A stretch of DNA of 64,000 bases from Parasedimentitalea marina. Lineage in GTDB: Bacteria; Pseudomonadota; Alphaproteobacteria; Rhodobacterales; Rhodobacteraceae. The DNA lies in assembly GCF_004006175.1 (NCBI RefSeq), contig NZ_CP033219.1:2046001-2110000 (forward strand), in the 5' to 3' direction. The first letter of the stretch is position 1; each line of letters opens with the position of its first letter. Below the pieces are notes generated by a model. The model worked only from the letters and a program-made list of their open reading frames with translations, was not told the DNA's origin and did no database searches. Below, in pieces: positions 53,934 to 63,839 of this stretch. The position numbers and the translations under genes were made by a program.

Positions 53934-56594
53934 ATGCCAACTCTGAACGAAATTCGATCCACATTTCTGAACTACTATTCCAAACAGGGGCACGAGGTTG
54001 TCGCGTCCAGCCCACTGGTGCCGCGTAACGATCCAACGCTGATGTTTGTCAATTCCGGGATGGTCCAGTTCAAAAACCTGTTTACCGGCGTAGAAACACG
54101 CGATTACGCGCGCGCCACCAGTGCGCAAAAATGCGTCAGGGCAGGCGGCAAACACAATGACCTCGACAATGTCGGATACACCGCTCGCCATCATACATTC
54201 TTTGAAATGTTGGGAAACTTCAGTTTCGGTGATTATTTCAAAAAGGAAGCAATCCCTTACGCTTGGGAGCTCCTGACCAAAGAATTCGATATCCCCAAAG
54301 ATCGGTTGCTCGTCACAGTTTATCATACCGATGACGAGGCGGCGGAAATTTGGAAGAAAGTTGCCGGGTTCAGTGATGATCGGATTATCCGTATCCCGAC
54401 CAACGACAATTTCTGGCAAATGGGCCCAACAGGTCCTTGCGGACCCTGCACCGAGATTTTCTTTGACCACGGCGACCATATCCCAGGCGGCCCTCCGGGT
54501 AGTCCAGATGAAGATGGTGATCGGTTCATCGAAATCTGGAATGTTGTCTTCATGCAGAATGAGCAGTTCGAAGATGGGTCGATGACAGCATTGGATATGC
54601 AGTCCATTGATACCGGAATGGGACTAGAACGCATTGGCGCATTGCTGCAGGGCAGCCATGACAATTATGACACTGATCTTTTCAAGGCTTTGATCGAGGC
54701 CTCCGCCCATGTGACGTCCGTGGATCCTTATGGTGACCAGAACGTGCATCACAGGGTGATTGCCGACCATTTGCGCTCAACCTCATTCTTGATCGCTGAC
54801 GGAGTGATGCCGGCGAATGACGGCCGTGGGTATGTCCTGCGCCGTATTATGCGCCGCGCCATGCGTCACGCGCATCTATTGGGAGCCAAAGACCCGGTAA
54901 TGCATCAGTTGGTACCCGCATTGGTGCAGCAAATGGGCGCAGCATACCCGGAACTGGGCCAGGCTCAGGCGCTGATTGAGGAAACCCTGCGGCAAGAAGA
55001 AACTCGGTTCAAGCAGACGTTGGACCGCGGTTTGAAACTTTTGGATGATGAACTGGACACATTGGAGCAAGATGCTCCGCTGCCGGGAGCCGCAGCCTTT
55101 AAGCTGTACGATACCTTTGGCTTCCCACTGGATCTGACCCAGGATGCCCTACGCGAAAAAGGTCGTACTGTGGATACGGACGGCTTTGACACTGCCATGG
55201 CAGAGCAAAAGGCCAAGGCCCGTGCCGCCTGGACTGGTTCAGGCGAGGCCGCTGACAGCACCATCTGGTTTGATATAGCTGAAACCCATGGAACGACTGA
55301 TTTCCTTGGTTATGACACTGAGGTCGCCGAAGGGCAGATTGCGGCATTGGTTCGGGATGGTGCAGAAGTCAAATCGGCCGGCTCGGGTGAAAAGGTCCAG
55401 GTTGTCCTAAACCAAACCCCGTTTTACGCCGAATCCGGGGGACAAGTTGGCGATGTGGGTACGATCCGTACGGAAGGCGGGCATGCCCTTGTGACGACTA
55501 CTCGCAAGGCCGCCGGTGTATTTATTCACTTTGCTGAAGTAATCAATGGCACCATTGGCACCGGAGCAGCCGCACAGCTGCAGGTCGATCATGCCCAACG
55601 CTCGGCTATTCGTGCAAATCACTCGGCGACGCATTTGCTTCACGAAGCGTTACGCGAAACTTTGGGGAACCACGTTGCTCAGCGCGGATCACTGAATGCA
55701 GAAGACCGGTTACGGTTCGATTTCAGCCATTCCAAAGCACTGTCAGCTGAGGAGTTGAGCAAAGTTGCGACCGACGTTAATAGATTTATCCGGCAAAACA
55801 GCCAGGTTGAAACCCGCATCATGACACCGGATGACGCCCGCGCAATTGGAGCGCAGGCCTTGTTCGGTGAAAAATATGGAGATGAGGTTCGAGTGGTGTC
55901 TATGGGGCAAGCGGAAACCGGAAAGGGTCGTGACGGAACGACCTATTCGATCGAACTCTGTGGCGGTACCCATGTCAAACAGACTGGCGATATTGGCACC
56001 TTTGTTCTGTTGGGTGACAGTGCGTCATCGGCAGGCGTGCGTCGGATCGAGGCCCTGACAGGTGGTGCTGCCTTTGCCCATATCGAACGTGAATCGATGC
56101 GTATGGGCAAAGTTGCCAATGCCTTAAAGGCCCAATCGGACGAAGTTCTGGATCGATTGAAGGCTTTGATGGATGACCGCAAGTCGCTGCAAAACGAGGT
56201 TTCTCAATTGCGCCGTGAACTGGCTATGGCAGGCGGCACTGGCGAGGGAGGCGGCGCGGAAGCCAAAACCATCAATGGTGTTTCGTTTATTGCTCAGGTT
56301 TTGACCGGCGTGTCGGGCCGTGATCTGCCCGCCTTGATTGACGAACACAAAGATCGTTTAAAATCTGGCGCGGTCCTACTAATAGCGGACACCGGCGGCA
56401 AGGCTGCAGTTGCAGCGGGCATTACCAAGGATCTGGTTGGCAAGCTGTCAGCAGTGGACCTGGTCAAGGCGGCTGTGGTTGAACTGGGCGGAAAAGGCGG
56501 CGGTGGCCGTCCTGACATGGCGCAGGGTGGCGGCAAGGACATCACAAATTCGGATGCAGCAATTAAAGCTGCCGAAACCGTATTGGAAGGATAA
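53934..56594 (+). CDS. alaS: Alanyl-tRNA synthetase
   Basis: 886 aa from ATG 53934; the frame is open upstream into the recA terminator but the conserved [15 protein letters not shown] start fixes it. Class II motifs are in [23 protein letters not shown] and [14 protein letters not shown]. The editing domain has [11 protein letters not shown] and CGGTH zinc ligands, and the C-Ala domain runs to KAAETVLEG. It charges tRNA-Ala and clears Ser/Gly-tRNA-Ala. The DUF1330 gene begins five bases after its stop. Confidence 0.98.
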   Translation: MPTLNEIRSTFLNYYSKQGHEVVASSPLVPRNDPTLMFVNSGMVQFKNLFTGVETRDYARATSAQKCVRAGGKHNDLDNVGYTARHHTFFEMLGNFSFGDYFKKEAIPYAWELLTKEFDIPKDRLLVTVYHTDDEAAEIWKKVAGFSDDRIIRIPTNDNFWQMGPTGPCGPCTEIFFDHGDHIPGGPPGSPDEDGDRFIEIWNVVFMQNEQFEDGSMTALDMQSIDTGMGLERIGALLQGSHDNYDTDLFKALIEASAHVTSVDPYGDQNVHHRVIADHLRSTSFLIADGVMPANDGRGYVLRRIMRRAMRHAHLLGAKDPVMHQLVPALVQQMGAAYPELGQAQALIEETLRQEETRFKQTLDRGLKLLDDELDTLEQDAPLPGAAAFKLYDTFGFPLDLTQDALREKGRTVDTDGFDTAMAEQKAKARAAWTGSGEAADSTIWFDIAETHGTTDFLGYDTEVAEGQIAALVRDGAEVKSAGSGEKVQVVLNQTPFYAESGGQVGDVGTIRTEGGHALVTTTRKAAGVFIHFAEVINGTIGTGAAAQLQVDHAQRSAIRANHSATHLLHEALRETLGNHVAQRGSLNAEDRLRFDFSHSKALSAEELSKVATDVNRFIRQNSQVETRIMTPDDARAIGAQALFGEKYGDEVRVVSMGQAETGKGRDGTTYSIELCGGTHVKQTGDIGTFVLLGDSASSAGVRRIEALTGGAAFAHIERESMRMGKVANALKAQSDEVLDRLKALMDDRKSLQNEVSQLRRELAMAGGTGEGGGAEAKTINGVSFIAQVLTGVSGRDLPALIDEHKDRLKSGAVLLIADTGGKAAVAAGITKDLVGKLSAVDLVKAAVVELGGKGGGGRPDMAQGGGKDITNSDAAIKAAETVLEG

Positions 56595-56599
56595 TACCC

Positions 56600-56887
56600 A
56601 TGGGAGCACTATGGATAGCACATGTAACGGTGACTGACGCCGATGCTTATGGCAAATATGCAAAACTGGCCGGTCCAGCGATTGCCAAGCACGGCGGAGA
56701 ATTCATCGCGCGTGGTGGTAAGTTTGTGCAGTTGGAGGGCAAGGAGCGTCCGCGTAATGTAGTCGCCAAATTTCCGTCTGTGGACGCTGCTGTCGATTGT
56801 TACAACAGTCCAGAATACCAAGAGGCTCTGAATCACGCACGGGGTGCATCTGAACGTGAACTGATGGTCGTCGAAACCAGCGACTAA
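56600..56887 (+). CDS. DUF1330 family protein
   Basis: 95 aa. Dimeric alpha-beta barrel fold with the DUF1330 signature: YGKYAKLAGPAIAKHGGEFIARGG near residue 17 and the VVAKFPSVDAAVDCYNSPEYQEAL stretch. No enzymatic role is established for the family. It follows alaS by five bases and is probably cotranscribed. A terminator follows. Confidence 0.9.
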   Translation: MGALWIAHVTVTDADAYGKYAKLAGPAIAKHGGEFIARGGKFVQLEGKERPRNVVAKFPSVDAAVDCYNSPEYQEALNHARGASERELMVVETSD

Positions 56888-56936
56888 GTCGCCTCGCGTT
56901 TTGGTGTGCTTGTCACGCCAACGAAATTGCCAAAAT

Positions 56937-56975
56937 TTAGGGGCATCGGATAGTATCCGGTGCCCCTAATATTTT
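56937..56975. terminator. Terminator after DUF1330 gene
   Basis: A 15-bp stem (outer TTAGGGGCA/TGCCCCTAA, inner CGGAT/ATCCG, one wobble), loop AGT, followed by TATTTT. The minus-strand side also runs into T-rich sequence, so it may act for both strands. Confidence 0.85.
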
Positions 56976-56985
56976 GATCTGACAA

Positions 56986-57014
56986 TAAAAATAGGCGCCC
57001 CGGTGGACGCCCAT
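56986..57014 (-). terminator. Terminator of typA
   Basis: On the minus strand an imperfect 10-bp stem (ATGGGCGTCC with GGGCGCCTAT, wobble pairs included) ends in five T, 8 bp after the typA stop. Confidence 0.6.
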
Positions 57015-57021
57015 TTTAGAT

Positions 57022-58842
57022 TTATCCGGCAGCGCGTGATGCGCGTTTGCGCTCGTGCGGATCCAGATGACGCTTGCGCAAACGAATAGCGTTAGGTGTA
57101 ACCTCGACCAGTTCGTCATTGTCGATATAGGCAATCGACTGCTCCAGCGACAGGGTCACTGGGGTTGTAAGGCGTACGGCCTCGTCGGTACCAGAAGCCC
57201 GAACGTTGGTCAGCTTCTTACCTTTTAGTGGGTTCACTTCCAGATCGTTCTCACGGCTGTGTTCGCCAATGATCATGCCCTGATAGACATTTGCCTGGGC
57301 GCCAATGAACATTTTGCCGCGCTCTTCAAGGTTCCACAAAGCGAAGGCCACCGACTGACCGCTGTCCATCGAAATCAGAACGCCGGCGCGACGACCTGGA
57401 ATTTTTCCTTTGTATGGCGCCCATTCATGGAACACACGGTTCAGCACACCAGTACCACGTGTATCGGTCATGAACTCGCCCTGATAGCCGATCAAGCCAC
57501 GCGACGGAACGTGCGCGATGACACGGGTTTTGCCAGCACCTGCTGGTTTCATCTCGGTCAGCGATCCTTTGCGTACACCGGTAAGCTTTTCGATCACAAC
57601 ACCAGAATACTCGTCATCCACATCAATGGTGACTTCTTCAACCGGCTCATGGCGTTCACCGTCAATCTCGCGGAACAGAACCTGGGGGCGCGAAATCGAT
57701 AGCTCAAAACCCTCGCGGCGCATGTTTTCGATCAAAACGCCCATCTGCAATTCACCACGACCTGCGACTTCAAAAGCGTCGCCGCCCGGCGTGTCCGTAA
57801 TGCGGATTGCAACGTTTGTTTCGGCTTCTTTCATCAAGCGGTTGCGAATGACGCGCGACTGAACATGTTTGCCGTCGCGGCCAGCCAAAGGGCTGTCGTT
57901 GATGCCAAAAGTGACTGTGATCGTCGGAGGATCGATCGGCTGTGCTTCCATTGCTTCCGTGACTTCTGGATCAACGATGCTGTCTGCAACTGTAACCTTG
58001 GCCATGCCCGCAATAGATACGATGTCACCGGCTTCAGCGACGTCGATCGGCTGCTGTGTCAACCCACGGAAGGCCAGGATTTTGGTGACCCGGAAACTTT
58101 CGATCTGGGTGCCATCACGGGACAGGCCCTTCATGGTTTCCCCAGCTTTCAGCGTGCCGCTTTCGACACGGCCCGTCAGCAGACGACCAATAAATGCATC
58201 GTGACCCAAAGTGGTGGCAAGCATCCGGAACGGTTCGTCTTTGCGGTTCTGCTGGGCTGGGGCAGGGACATGCTCAACAATCAGGTCGAACATTGCCGTC
58301 AAGTCTTCACGTGGCCCTTCAAGGCTCATGTCAGCCCAGCCAGAACGGCCAGATGCGTACATGGTTGGAAAATCCAATTGTTCGTCCGAGGCGCCAAGGT
58401 TCGCGAAAAGGTCGAAACATTCGTCCAGTGCACGGTCCGGTTCGCCATCTGGTTTGTCGACTTTGTTGACAACAACAATAGGCTTAAGCCCCAGCGCCAG
58501 CGCCTTGGACGTCACAAACTTGGTCTGTGGCATCGGACCTTCGGCAGCATCAACCAGCAACACAACACCGTCGACCATCGAAAGGATCCGCTCTACCTCG
58601 CCACCGAAGTCGGCGTGACCTGGGGTGTCAACGATATTGATACGGGTGCCTTTCCATTCCACCGAGGTGGCTTTGGCAAGGATTGTGATGCCGCGTTCAC
58701 GTTCCAGGTCGTTGGAGTCCATGGCGCGTTCAGCCACCGCCTGGTTGTCGCGGAAAACACCGGATTGTTTCAGCATTTCATCCACAAGAGTGGTTTTGCC
58801 GTGATCCACGTGAGCGATGATCGCAATGTTGCGCAGTTCCAT
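57022..58842 (-). CDS. typA: Translational GTPase TypA/BipA
   Basis: 606 aa, standard length. G1 is [15 protein letters not shown] at residues 10-24, the switch region is [17 protein letters not shown]3 is [14 protein letters not shown], and G4 is NKVDKPDG. The C-terminal TypA-specific domain contains [19 protein letters not shown]. It associates with the ribosome and supports growth under stress. Single gene; terminators lie on its 3' side. Confidence 0.97.
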   Translation of the reverse strand: MELRNIAIIAHVDHGKTTLVDEMLKQSGVFRDNQAVAERAMDSNDLERERGITILAKATSVEWKGTRINIVDTPGHADFGGEVERILSMVDGVVLLVDAAEGPMPQTKFVTSKALALGLKPIVVVNKVDKPDGEPDRALDECFDLFANLGASDEQLDFPTMYASGRSGWADMSLEGPREDLTAMFDLIVEHVPAPAQQNRKDEPFRMLATTLGHDAFIGRLLTGRVESGTLKAGETMKGLSRDGTQIESFRVTKILAFRGLTQQPIDVAEAGDIVSIAGMAKVTVADSIVDPEVTEAMEAQPIDPPTITVTFGINDSPLAGRDGKHVQSRVIRNRLMKEAETNVAIRITDTPGGDAFEVAGRGELQMGVLIENMRREGFELSISRPQVLFREIDGERHEPVEEVTIDVDDEYSGVVIEKLTGVRKGSLTEMKPAGAGKTRVIAHVPSRGLIGYQGEFMTDTRGTGVLNRVFHEWAPYKGKIPGRRAGVLISMDSGQSVAFALWNLEERGKMFIGAQANVYQGMIIGEHSRENDLEVNPLKGKKLTNVRASGTDEAVRLTTPVTLSLEQSIAYIDNDELVEVTPNAIRLRKRHLDPHERKRASRAAG

Positions 58843-58975
58843 GAAGTCAGCCTTTGTAAGGGAGTTGCTGCGCCCATAGCGTGAACTCTGGCCAAAGGCC
58901 AGAGAAAATGCATCTCGGCAACATCAAAGCTGTGTTCACCAGTGTTTTGTTATATCTGGTGGAACGTTTATTCGA

Positions 58976-59311
58976 TCAGTGGCTGGTGGACTTGGAAAAT
59001 AGCTGGATGATCACGATTCCAAGGATAATCAGCGTCATCCCGAGTGTCGCCGCCAGATCCAGCTTTTGGCCAAAGACCACATAACCAATAGCCGCGATCA
59101 ATACGATTCCTAGCCCGGACCAGATGGCGTAGACAATGCCAACGGGCATATAGCGCAAGGTCATGCCCAGAAAGTAGAACGAAACCGAATAGCTCGCGAC
59201 GACGATCAACGACGGCACCAACCGTGTAAATTCCTTGCTGGCCTGCAGAGCGGTAGTGCCTACTGTTTCGGCTGCAACAGCTACAATTAGGTACAGATAC
59301 TGGACGGGCAT
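58976..59311 (-). CDS. Small multidrug resistance (SMR) transporter
   Basis: 111 aa with four membrane helices, the SMR size. The essential Glu is in VAAETVGTTALQ at residue 15, and the GIVYAIWSGLGIVLIA segment is the helix-3 signature of the EmrE branch. It should exchange cationic drugs or metabolites for protons as a dual-topology dimer. It is alone, with no second SMR gene, so it is not a paired type. Confidence 0.92.
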   Translation of the reverse strand: MPVQYLYLIVAVAAETVGTTALQASKEFTRLVPSLIVVASYSVSFYFLGMTLRYMPVGIVYAIWSGLGIVLIAAIGYVVFGQKLDLAATLGMTLIILGIVIIQLFSKSTSH

Positions 59312-59577
59312 TTTTGACTTTCTGGATGGGGCAGGATTCTAAAATCTAAGCAATATGAATGATGCACTCATAATTGAGCATTTGGGAAATTCAATCTTGG
59401 AAACGGCGGCCGGTGTCGCGTCCAGTACAAATGTGGCATGGAAAGCCTAAAAAATCGAACAACTGGCTGTGCGGTGCCACACTCGACCTGGTGTGGCGCG
59501 GGGTATACTGACAACCCACAAATTTTGTTCAATGGGTACTTGTGCCAATTTCGTGATCAATAAAGAAGGATAACACA

Positions 59578-60357
59578 ATGTGTCGATGGGCTGCCTATAT
59601 AGGAGAACCAATCTTTCTTGAGGATATTATCTCACGCCCCGACCATTCTCTGATTGAGCAGAGCAAAGAGGCTGAAGAGTGCAAGACATCGACAAATGGG
59701 GATGGTTTTGGTGTCGCATGGTATGACACCCGTCCGCAACCGGGGCTGTACCGGGATGTTTACCCGGCCTGGTCTGATCCAAATTTACGGTCTGTAGCGC
59801 ATCACATTCAATCCAGGCTGTTTTTGGCTCATGTCCGCGCGTCAACCGGCTCAGCGATCAGTCGGAACAACTGCCATCCCTTCACGGTTGGAAACTGGAG
59901 CTTTATGCATAATGGGCAAGCCGGAGGTTTTGAACATTTCCGCAAGCAAGCCGACATGTGCATACCAGATGAACTGTATCAGCATCGAAAAGGCGCCACT
60001 GACAGCGAGGTCCTGTTTCTGATGGCGTTAGGCGAGGGGTTGGAAAATGACCCGCAAGGCGCGCTTGGCCGTGCAGTTGCCCGATTGGAGACACTGTCCC
60101 GTCAACGGGGGAGCACGCCCCATATGCGACTGTCTGCTGCTCTTTCTGATGGCCATCGGCTGTTTGCGGCGCGATATTCATCTGATCTCATCGCGCCATC
60201 GGTCTATTATCGATGGAGTGACACTCACCAAGGCTGGGCCGTGGTGTCAGAGCCGTTGGAGACCGATGAAGATGGATGGACTGAGTTAGAACCGGGAACC
60301 TTCTTGGAACTGAATGGCGACACCGTTACCCTGACTGATTTTTCGCCTGAGAGCTAA
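59578..60357 (+). CDS. Class II glutamine amidotransferase (YafJ/EgtC-like)
   Basis: 259 aa. The N-terminal nucleophile Cys2 is in MCRWAAYIGEP, with the class II segments TNGDGFGVAWY near residue 39, FLAHVRASTGSAISRNNCHPF near 82, and SFMHNGQAGGF near 107. It is the free-standing hydrolase fold of EgtC/YafJ; no ergothioneine gene is adjacent, so a role there is not supported. A 7-9 bp hairpin lies in the 266-bp region upstream (59476-59497). Confidence 0.88.
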   Translation: MCRWAAYIGEPIFLEDIISRPDHSLIEQSKEAEECKTSTNGDGFGVAWYDTRPQPGLYRDVYPAWSDPNLRSVAHHIQSRLFLAHVRASTGSAISRNNCHPFTVGNWSFMHNGQAGGFEHFRKQADMCIPDELYQHRKGATDSEVLFLMALGEGLENDPQGALGRAVARLETLSRQRGSTPHMRLSAALSDGHRLFAARYSSDLIAPSVYYRWSDTHQGWAVVSEPLETDEDGWTELEPGTFLELNGDTVTLTDFSPES

Positions 60358-60737
60358 CCATAGGCTCCTTCTAGCAAAACTCTTTAGCGTCTCTGGTCGC
60401 CGCAGTGCTTTATCAACTGTGATCTACGCCCTTTCATCAGGTCCCGTAAACCGATAGGGGCGTAAAAAAATCAAACATAACAGTATACTTATGTCACCGG
60501 CTACCTGAGATTGCTTTGTTTGGGATGCGTTTAGTATAAAGTTACATCCTCACCAATGTTCGCCAGTAATTGTTCAATAACAAGGCATTACTGGTCGTGC
60601 ATACCACTTTTTTTGCACGCGAAGACGTCAGCAATGCATGAATTAGCTTTTTGGTACTTTCTAATTTCTTGCGGTTACATCGTCAAAGTAACTAAATCTG
60701 AACCACCGTTTGGTTAAACAAACGCGAAAGGTAAACC
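60358..60737. other. Leader region of the small protein and MCP operon
   Basis: About 380 bp without a gene. A promoter candidate is at 60511-60540. In the predicted leader, a hairpin CCAGTAAT/ATTACTGG (60563-60594) and a second one CGTGCA/TGCACG (60596-60619) with seven T in its loop are present. The near-palindrome GTTTGGTTAAACAAAC is close to 60710. Confidence 0.5.
60511..60540 (+). promoter_or_regulatory. Candidate promoter for small protein/MCP operon
   Basis: TTGCTT (60511-60516), 18-bp spacer, TATAAA (60535-60540). The -10 is good, the -35 weak. Transcription from here gives a leader of about 190 bases. Confidence 0.4.
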
Positions 60738-61037
60738 ATGAGGAATGTAATTCTCTGTTTTTTCGCAGTTTTAATAACATCGCTTGCCCCGTTGCTGTTG
60801 CTGGTCGCGGGCCCTGCTCCTGAGGTTGGTTCGCCTGTCCTGGTGATTGCCAGTCCCTGGGGAACATCAGCGCCTCAAGTCATTGAGCAAGCCGGCCTGT
60901 TTGAAATTGCTCCGGAACGGGCTGTTTTTGGTGCTTTGACAACGCTCTCAAGGGTCGGAGACATAGAGAATTTACATAACAATGGGGCCTGGTTTGTATT
61001 TGATGGAAAAAAGGTATCAGAACTATGCGGAGTTTGA
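60738..61037 (+). CDS. Small exported or membrane protein, unknown
   Basis: 99 aa. An N-terminal hydrophobic segment (VILCFFAVLITSLAPLLLLVAGP) is a signal peptide or a single helix; the remaining ~75 residues (VLVIASPWGTSAPQVIEQAG, then DIENLHNNGAWFVFDG) look like a small periplasmic domain. The stop overlaps the chemoreceptor start by 13 bases, so the two are translated together. No family is recognised. The overlap suggests it may act with the chemoreceptor. Confidence 0.7.
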   Translation: MRNVILCFFAVLITSLAPLLLLVAGPAPEVGSPVLVIASPWGTSAPQVIEQAGLFEIAPERAVFGALTTLSRVGDIENLHNNGAWFVFDGKKVSELCGV

Positions 61038-62638
61038 AGTCTAAGATTATTCCCAGCGGAAGCGCCCCATTGGGACGTAGCGAAACCGTAGGTGAGAATA
61101 GAGTACAGCAAATTTCCAGCTGGATTTTGATGCCCGCACCAACACTTGTTACTGTGTTCTTGAACGATGCAATGCCGTGGTGGATCATATCCCCCATCAG
61201 CCTGATGTTGGGCGTTCTGGCCTTTTTATCAGACAAATCGTCAGAGGGCACACGTGACTATGTACTGGCTTTTTGTTTCGTTGGTCATTCGATCTTATTT
61301 ACCACGGCATTCTCAGGACATCCCTGGCAGATAGATGCACATATGCTGTTCTTTGCGACACTGGCGATTGTTGCGACTTTGTCCAACGCCGGAGCCTTGG
61401 TCTTTGCTGCAGGTCTGATTGCGGTTCACCACTTGTCGTTAAGCGTCTTGATGCCAAATCTTTTGTACCCAGGTGGTGATCTGATGAGCAATCTTAGTCG
61501 CACAGTTTTGCATGCCCTTATAGTTGTCATGGAAACAGCTGTGTTGCTGATTTCCATCCTGAAACGCCATGCTACCGATATCGAGTTGCAGCACCAGCAG
61601 ACAATTGCGGTGTCTCAGGCCAAGGCTGCGGAAACGGCACAGGATCAAGCCCTTCAGAACCAGCAGGAAGCCGAGGCCGTTGTGGCGACATTCCGGCGTC
61701 ACCTGGACAAAATGGCCGAAGGCGATCTGGACTGCCAAATCAACGAGGAGTTTCCCGAAGCTTACAAACCGATGCGGGACAATTTCAACCGGTTGGCAGA
61801 AAGCCTTGCATCTGGAATCGGTATGGCAGTGTCGACTTCCGGTGAATTCAGGACCAATGCTATGGAAGTATCGCAATCAGTGCAAAGCCTGTCTACCCGG
61901 ACGGAATCCCAGGCGGCAACATTAACGGAAACCAGCGTTGCGCTGCAGGAGCTGAGTTCGTCTGTCAAAAACACAGCTGCTGATTCAAGTTCGGCTACTG
62001 AAAACGCCAACAGCGCCTATACCAGTGCGGTCGACAATGGATCATTGATGAAATCGGCGGTTGATGCGATGGGAAACATTCAACAATCTTCCGCAGAAAT
62101 CTCCAAAATCATTGATGTGATCGAGGACATTTCATTCCAGACGAATTTGTTGGCGCTGAACGCCGGTGTTGAAGCCGCCCGCGCAGGGGATAGTGGTCGT
62201 GGCTTTGCGGTAGTTGCCGCCGAAGTGCGAGGCCTTGCTCAGCGCACGGCTGATGCCGCGAACCAAGTCAAAAGTCTAATTAGCACTAGTGCCATTCAGG
62301 TTGATGAAGGTTCCACATTGGTGAATAGCGCGGGCAAAGCTCTGGAGGATATCGTTAAGAAGGTCTCGGTTACCAATGATTTGATTGGAAAAATATCGTC
62401 GACCTCGACAGATCAGGCATCAGCGCTTTCGGAAATGGCAGATGCGCTAGGTTCGCTTGACAACGCGACACAAACCAACGCCGCTCTGGTCGAAGAAATG
62501 TCAGCCCTCAGCATGACCATGGACTTGAAGGCACGCGATCTAGAAGCGACTTTGTCGCAGTACAGTTCAGGCGCAGATAACGAGTTTTCAGATGTTGTCG
62601 ACATGAACAATGGAGCGACTTTTAGGGTTGCCAGTTAA
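61025..62638 (+). CDS. Methyl-accepting chemotaxis protein
   Basis: 537 aa. About five or six hydrophobic helices fill the N-terminal third (for example VTVFLNDAMPWWIISPISLMLG and MLFFATLAIVATLSNAGALV), with no large periplasmic ligand domain. A HAMP-like linker (MAEGDLDCQINEEFPEAYKP) follows, then the MCP signalling domain with hairpin tip ISFQTNLLALNAGVEAARAGDSGRGFAVVAAEVR. There is no C-terminal CheR-docking pentapeptide. It should control CheA activity at the membrane. Its polytopic sensor suggests membrane-linked or energy signals; this is inference. Confidence 0.92.
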   Translation: MRSLKSKIIPSGSAPLGRSETVGENRVQQISSWILMPAPTLVTVFLNDAMPWWIISPISLMLGVLAFLSDKSSEGTRDYVLAFCFVGHSILFTTAFSGHPWQIDAHMLFFATLAIVATLSNAGALVFAAGLIAVHHLSLSVLMPNLLYPGGDLMSNLSRTVLHALIVVMETAVLLISILKRHATDIELQHQQTIAVSQAKAAETAQDQALQNQQEAEAVVATFRRHLDKMAEGDLDCQINEEFPEAYKPMRDNFNRLAESLASGIGMAVSTSGEFRTNAMEVSQSVQSLSTRTESQAATLTETSVALQELSSSVKNTAADSSSATENANSAYTSAVDNGSLMKSAVDAMGNIQQSSAEISKIIDVIEDISFQTNLLALNAGVEAARAGDSGRGFAVVAAEVRGLAQRTADAANQVKSLISTSAIQVDEGSTLVNSAGKALEDIVKKVSVTNDLIGKISSTSTDQASALSEMADALGSLDNATQTNAALVEEMSALSMTMDLKARDLEATLSQYSSGADNEFSDVVDMNNGATFRVAS

Positions 62639-62649
62639 ATCTGTACAGC

Positions 62650-62678
62650 CCCCCGGCCAATATTGTGTTGGTCGGGGG
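62650..62678. terminator. Possible terminator between MCP and HD genes
   Basis: An 11-bp stem CCCCCGGCCAA/TTGGTCGGGGG with one wobble pair and a 7-base loop lies between the convergent stops. No T run follows on either strand, so its activity is uncertain. Confidence 0.4.
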
Positions 62679-62687
62679 CGGTGGCGT

Positions 62688-63839
62688 CTAAACGGCGTCA
62701 AACCAAGGTTTTATGCGTGCCCTGACATGATGCCAAACCTCAGGTGCGCCCCGAAGAACCTTTTGGCCAACACGGGTGTCAATCTGATCAAGCGACACTT
62801 GATATTCGACCCAGCTACCGCCGCCATTGAGCAGGTTTAACAACACAGGCTGAACGCGATCGATCGACTTGGCAAAAATAGCATCATGACTTTCAGCAGC
62901 TTCGAATTCATGCCACAACGTATTAAATTCTGTATCCTGATCCTTGGGCAACAATCCAAACAGCCGCGTTGCTGCTGCCTCTTCCTTGGCTGCCAAAGCG
63001 ACTTGATCTATGTGCCCGTGAATGGGGGCATCGCCGGCGTCGATTTCCACGATATCATGCAGCAGAAGCATAATCATAACACGGTCGATATCAATATTGT
63101 CGGCGGAATGTTCTGCCAGCACCCACGCATAAAGCATAATGTGCCAGCTGTGTTCGGCTGAATTCTCACGCCGAGAGCCATTGCCCAAAAGTGTAGCTCG
63201 CAGAACCTGTTTTAGTCCGTCGGCCTCGTTTAGAAATGGCAGACGGCAGGTCAATGAGTCCAAGGTCTTAGCTGCAGGGCGGCCCAGCAACTCCTGGGCA
63301 TGCAAATAGGCCTCAGGAAATTCATGTTCGAGAGAAGCAGCACGTCCACCGTCCAGAGTATTCTTGACGATCTCAAGATGTTCTGGAACCGGACAAGCGC
63401 CATATAGAGTTTGAAATATTGGCTGGCAACGGTCTAGTTGTTTGGCGAACCGTGCATCGCTGGATTGATTGGTTTCGAACTCTTGCCACAGGGCAAGCAT
63501 ATCGGCACCTTGGTCATCCGGCAGTAAACCAAACAAGCGTTTTGCAGCCACTTGTTCAGCCTGAGCCACCGCATGCCAATTGGTTGCTTCATGAATGGGG
63601 TGGTCACCCACATCGATTTCAACCAAATCGTGGAGCAGCAGCATTTTGATAACACGGGCGATTTTGACATCCGGCGCCGCCAGGGGCGCTAGCACCAAAG
63701 CATAGAGCGCAAGGTGCCAGCTGTGCTCTGCCGAATTTTCACGCCGTGAACAATCCAGGATCAGATTGGCACGTTCCACTTGGCGCAATTTGTCCGCCTC
63801 TAAGAGGAATTCAAACTGCCCGTCTAACCGGCTCGTCAC
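62688..63839 (-). CDS. Tandem HD-domain phosphohydrolase (YfbR-like, duplicated)
   Basis: 383 aa from GTG 63839. Two HD_3-type domains are repeated with an offset of 191 residues: SRRENSAEHSWH at 31-42 and 222-233, MLLLHDLVEIDVGD at 66-79 and MLLLHDIVEIDAGD at 257-270. Both halves keep the metal ligands (His39, His70-Asp71, Asp136 and His230, His261-Asp262, Asp327). Single-domain relatives are 5'-deoxynucleotidases. The GTG start overlaps the stop of the upstream gene, so translation is coupled. A duplication gives a built-in dimer; whether both sites are active is unknown. Confidence 0.88.
   Translation of the reverse strand: MTSRLDGQFEFLLEADKLRQVERANLILDCSRRENSAEHSWHLALYALVLAPLAAPDVKIARVIKMLLLHDLVEIDVGDHPIHEATNWHAVAQAEQVAAKRLFGLLPDDQGADMLALWQEFETNQSSDARFAKQLDRCQPIFQTLYGACPVPEHLEIVKNTLDGGRAASLEHEFPEAYLHAQELLGRPAAKTLDSLTCRLPFLNEADGLKQVLRATLLGNGSRRENSAEHSWHIMLYAWVLAEHSADNIDIDRVMIMLLLHDIVEIDAGDAPIHGHIDQVALAAKEEAAATRLFGLLPKDQDTEFNTLWHEFEAAESHDAIFAKSIDRVQPVLLNLLNGGGSWVEYQVSLDQIDTRVGQKVLRGAPEVWHHVRARIKPWFDAV

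Noticed and set aside
57865..58884. A 339-codon + strand frame opposite typA
   Set aside because: typA on the other strand has all GTPase motifs; the long antisense frame is a composition effect.
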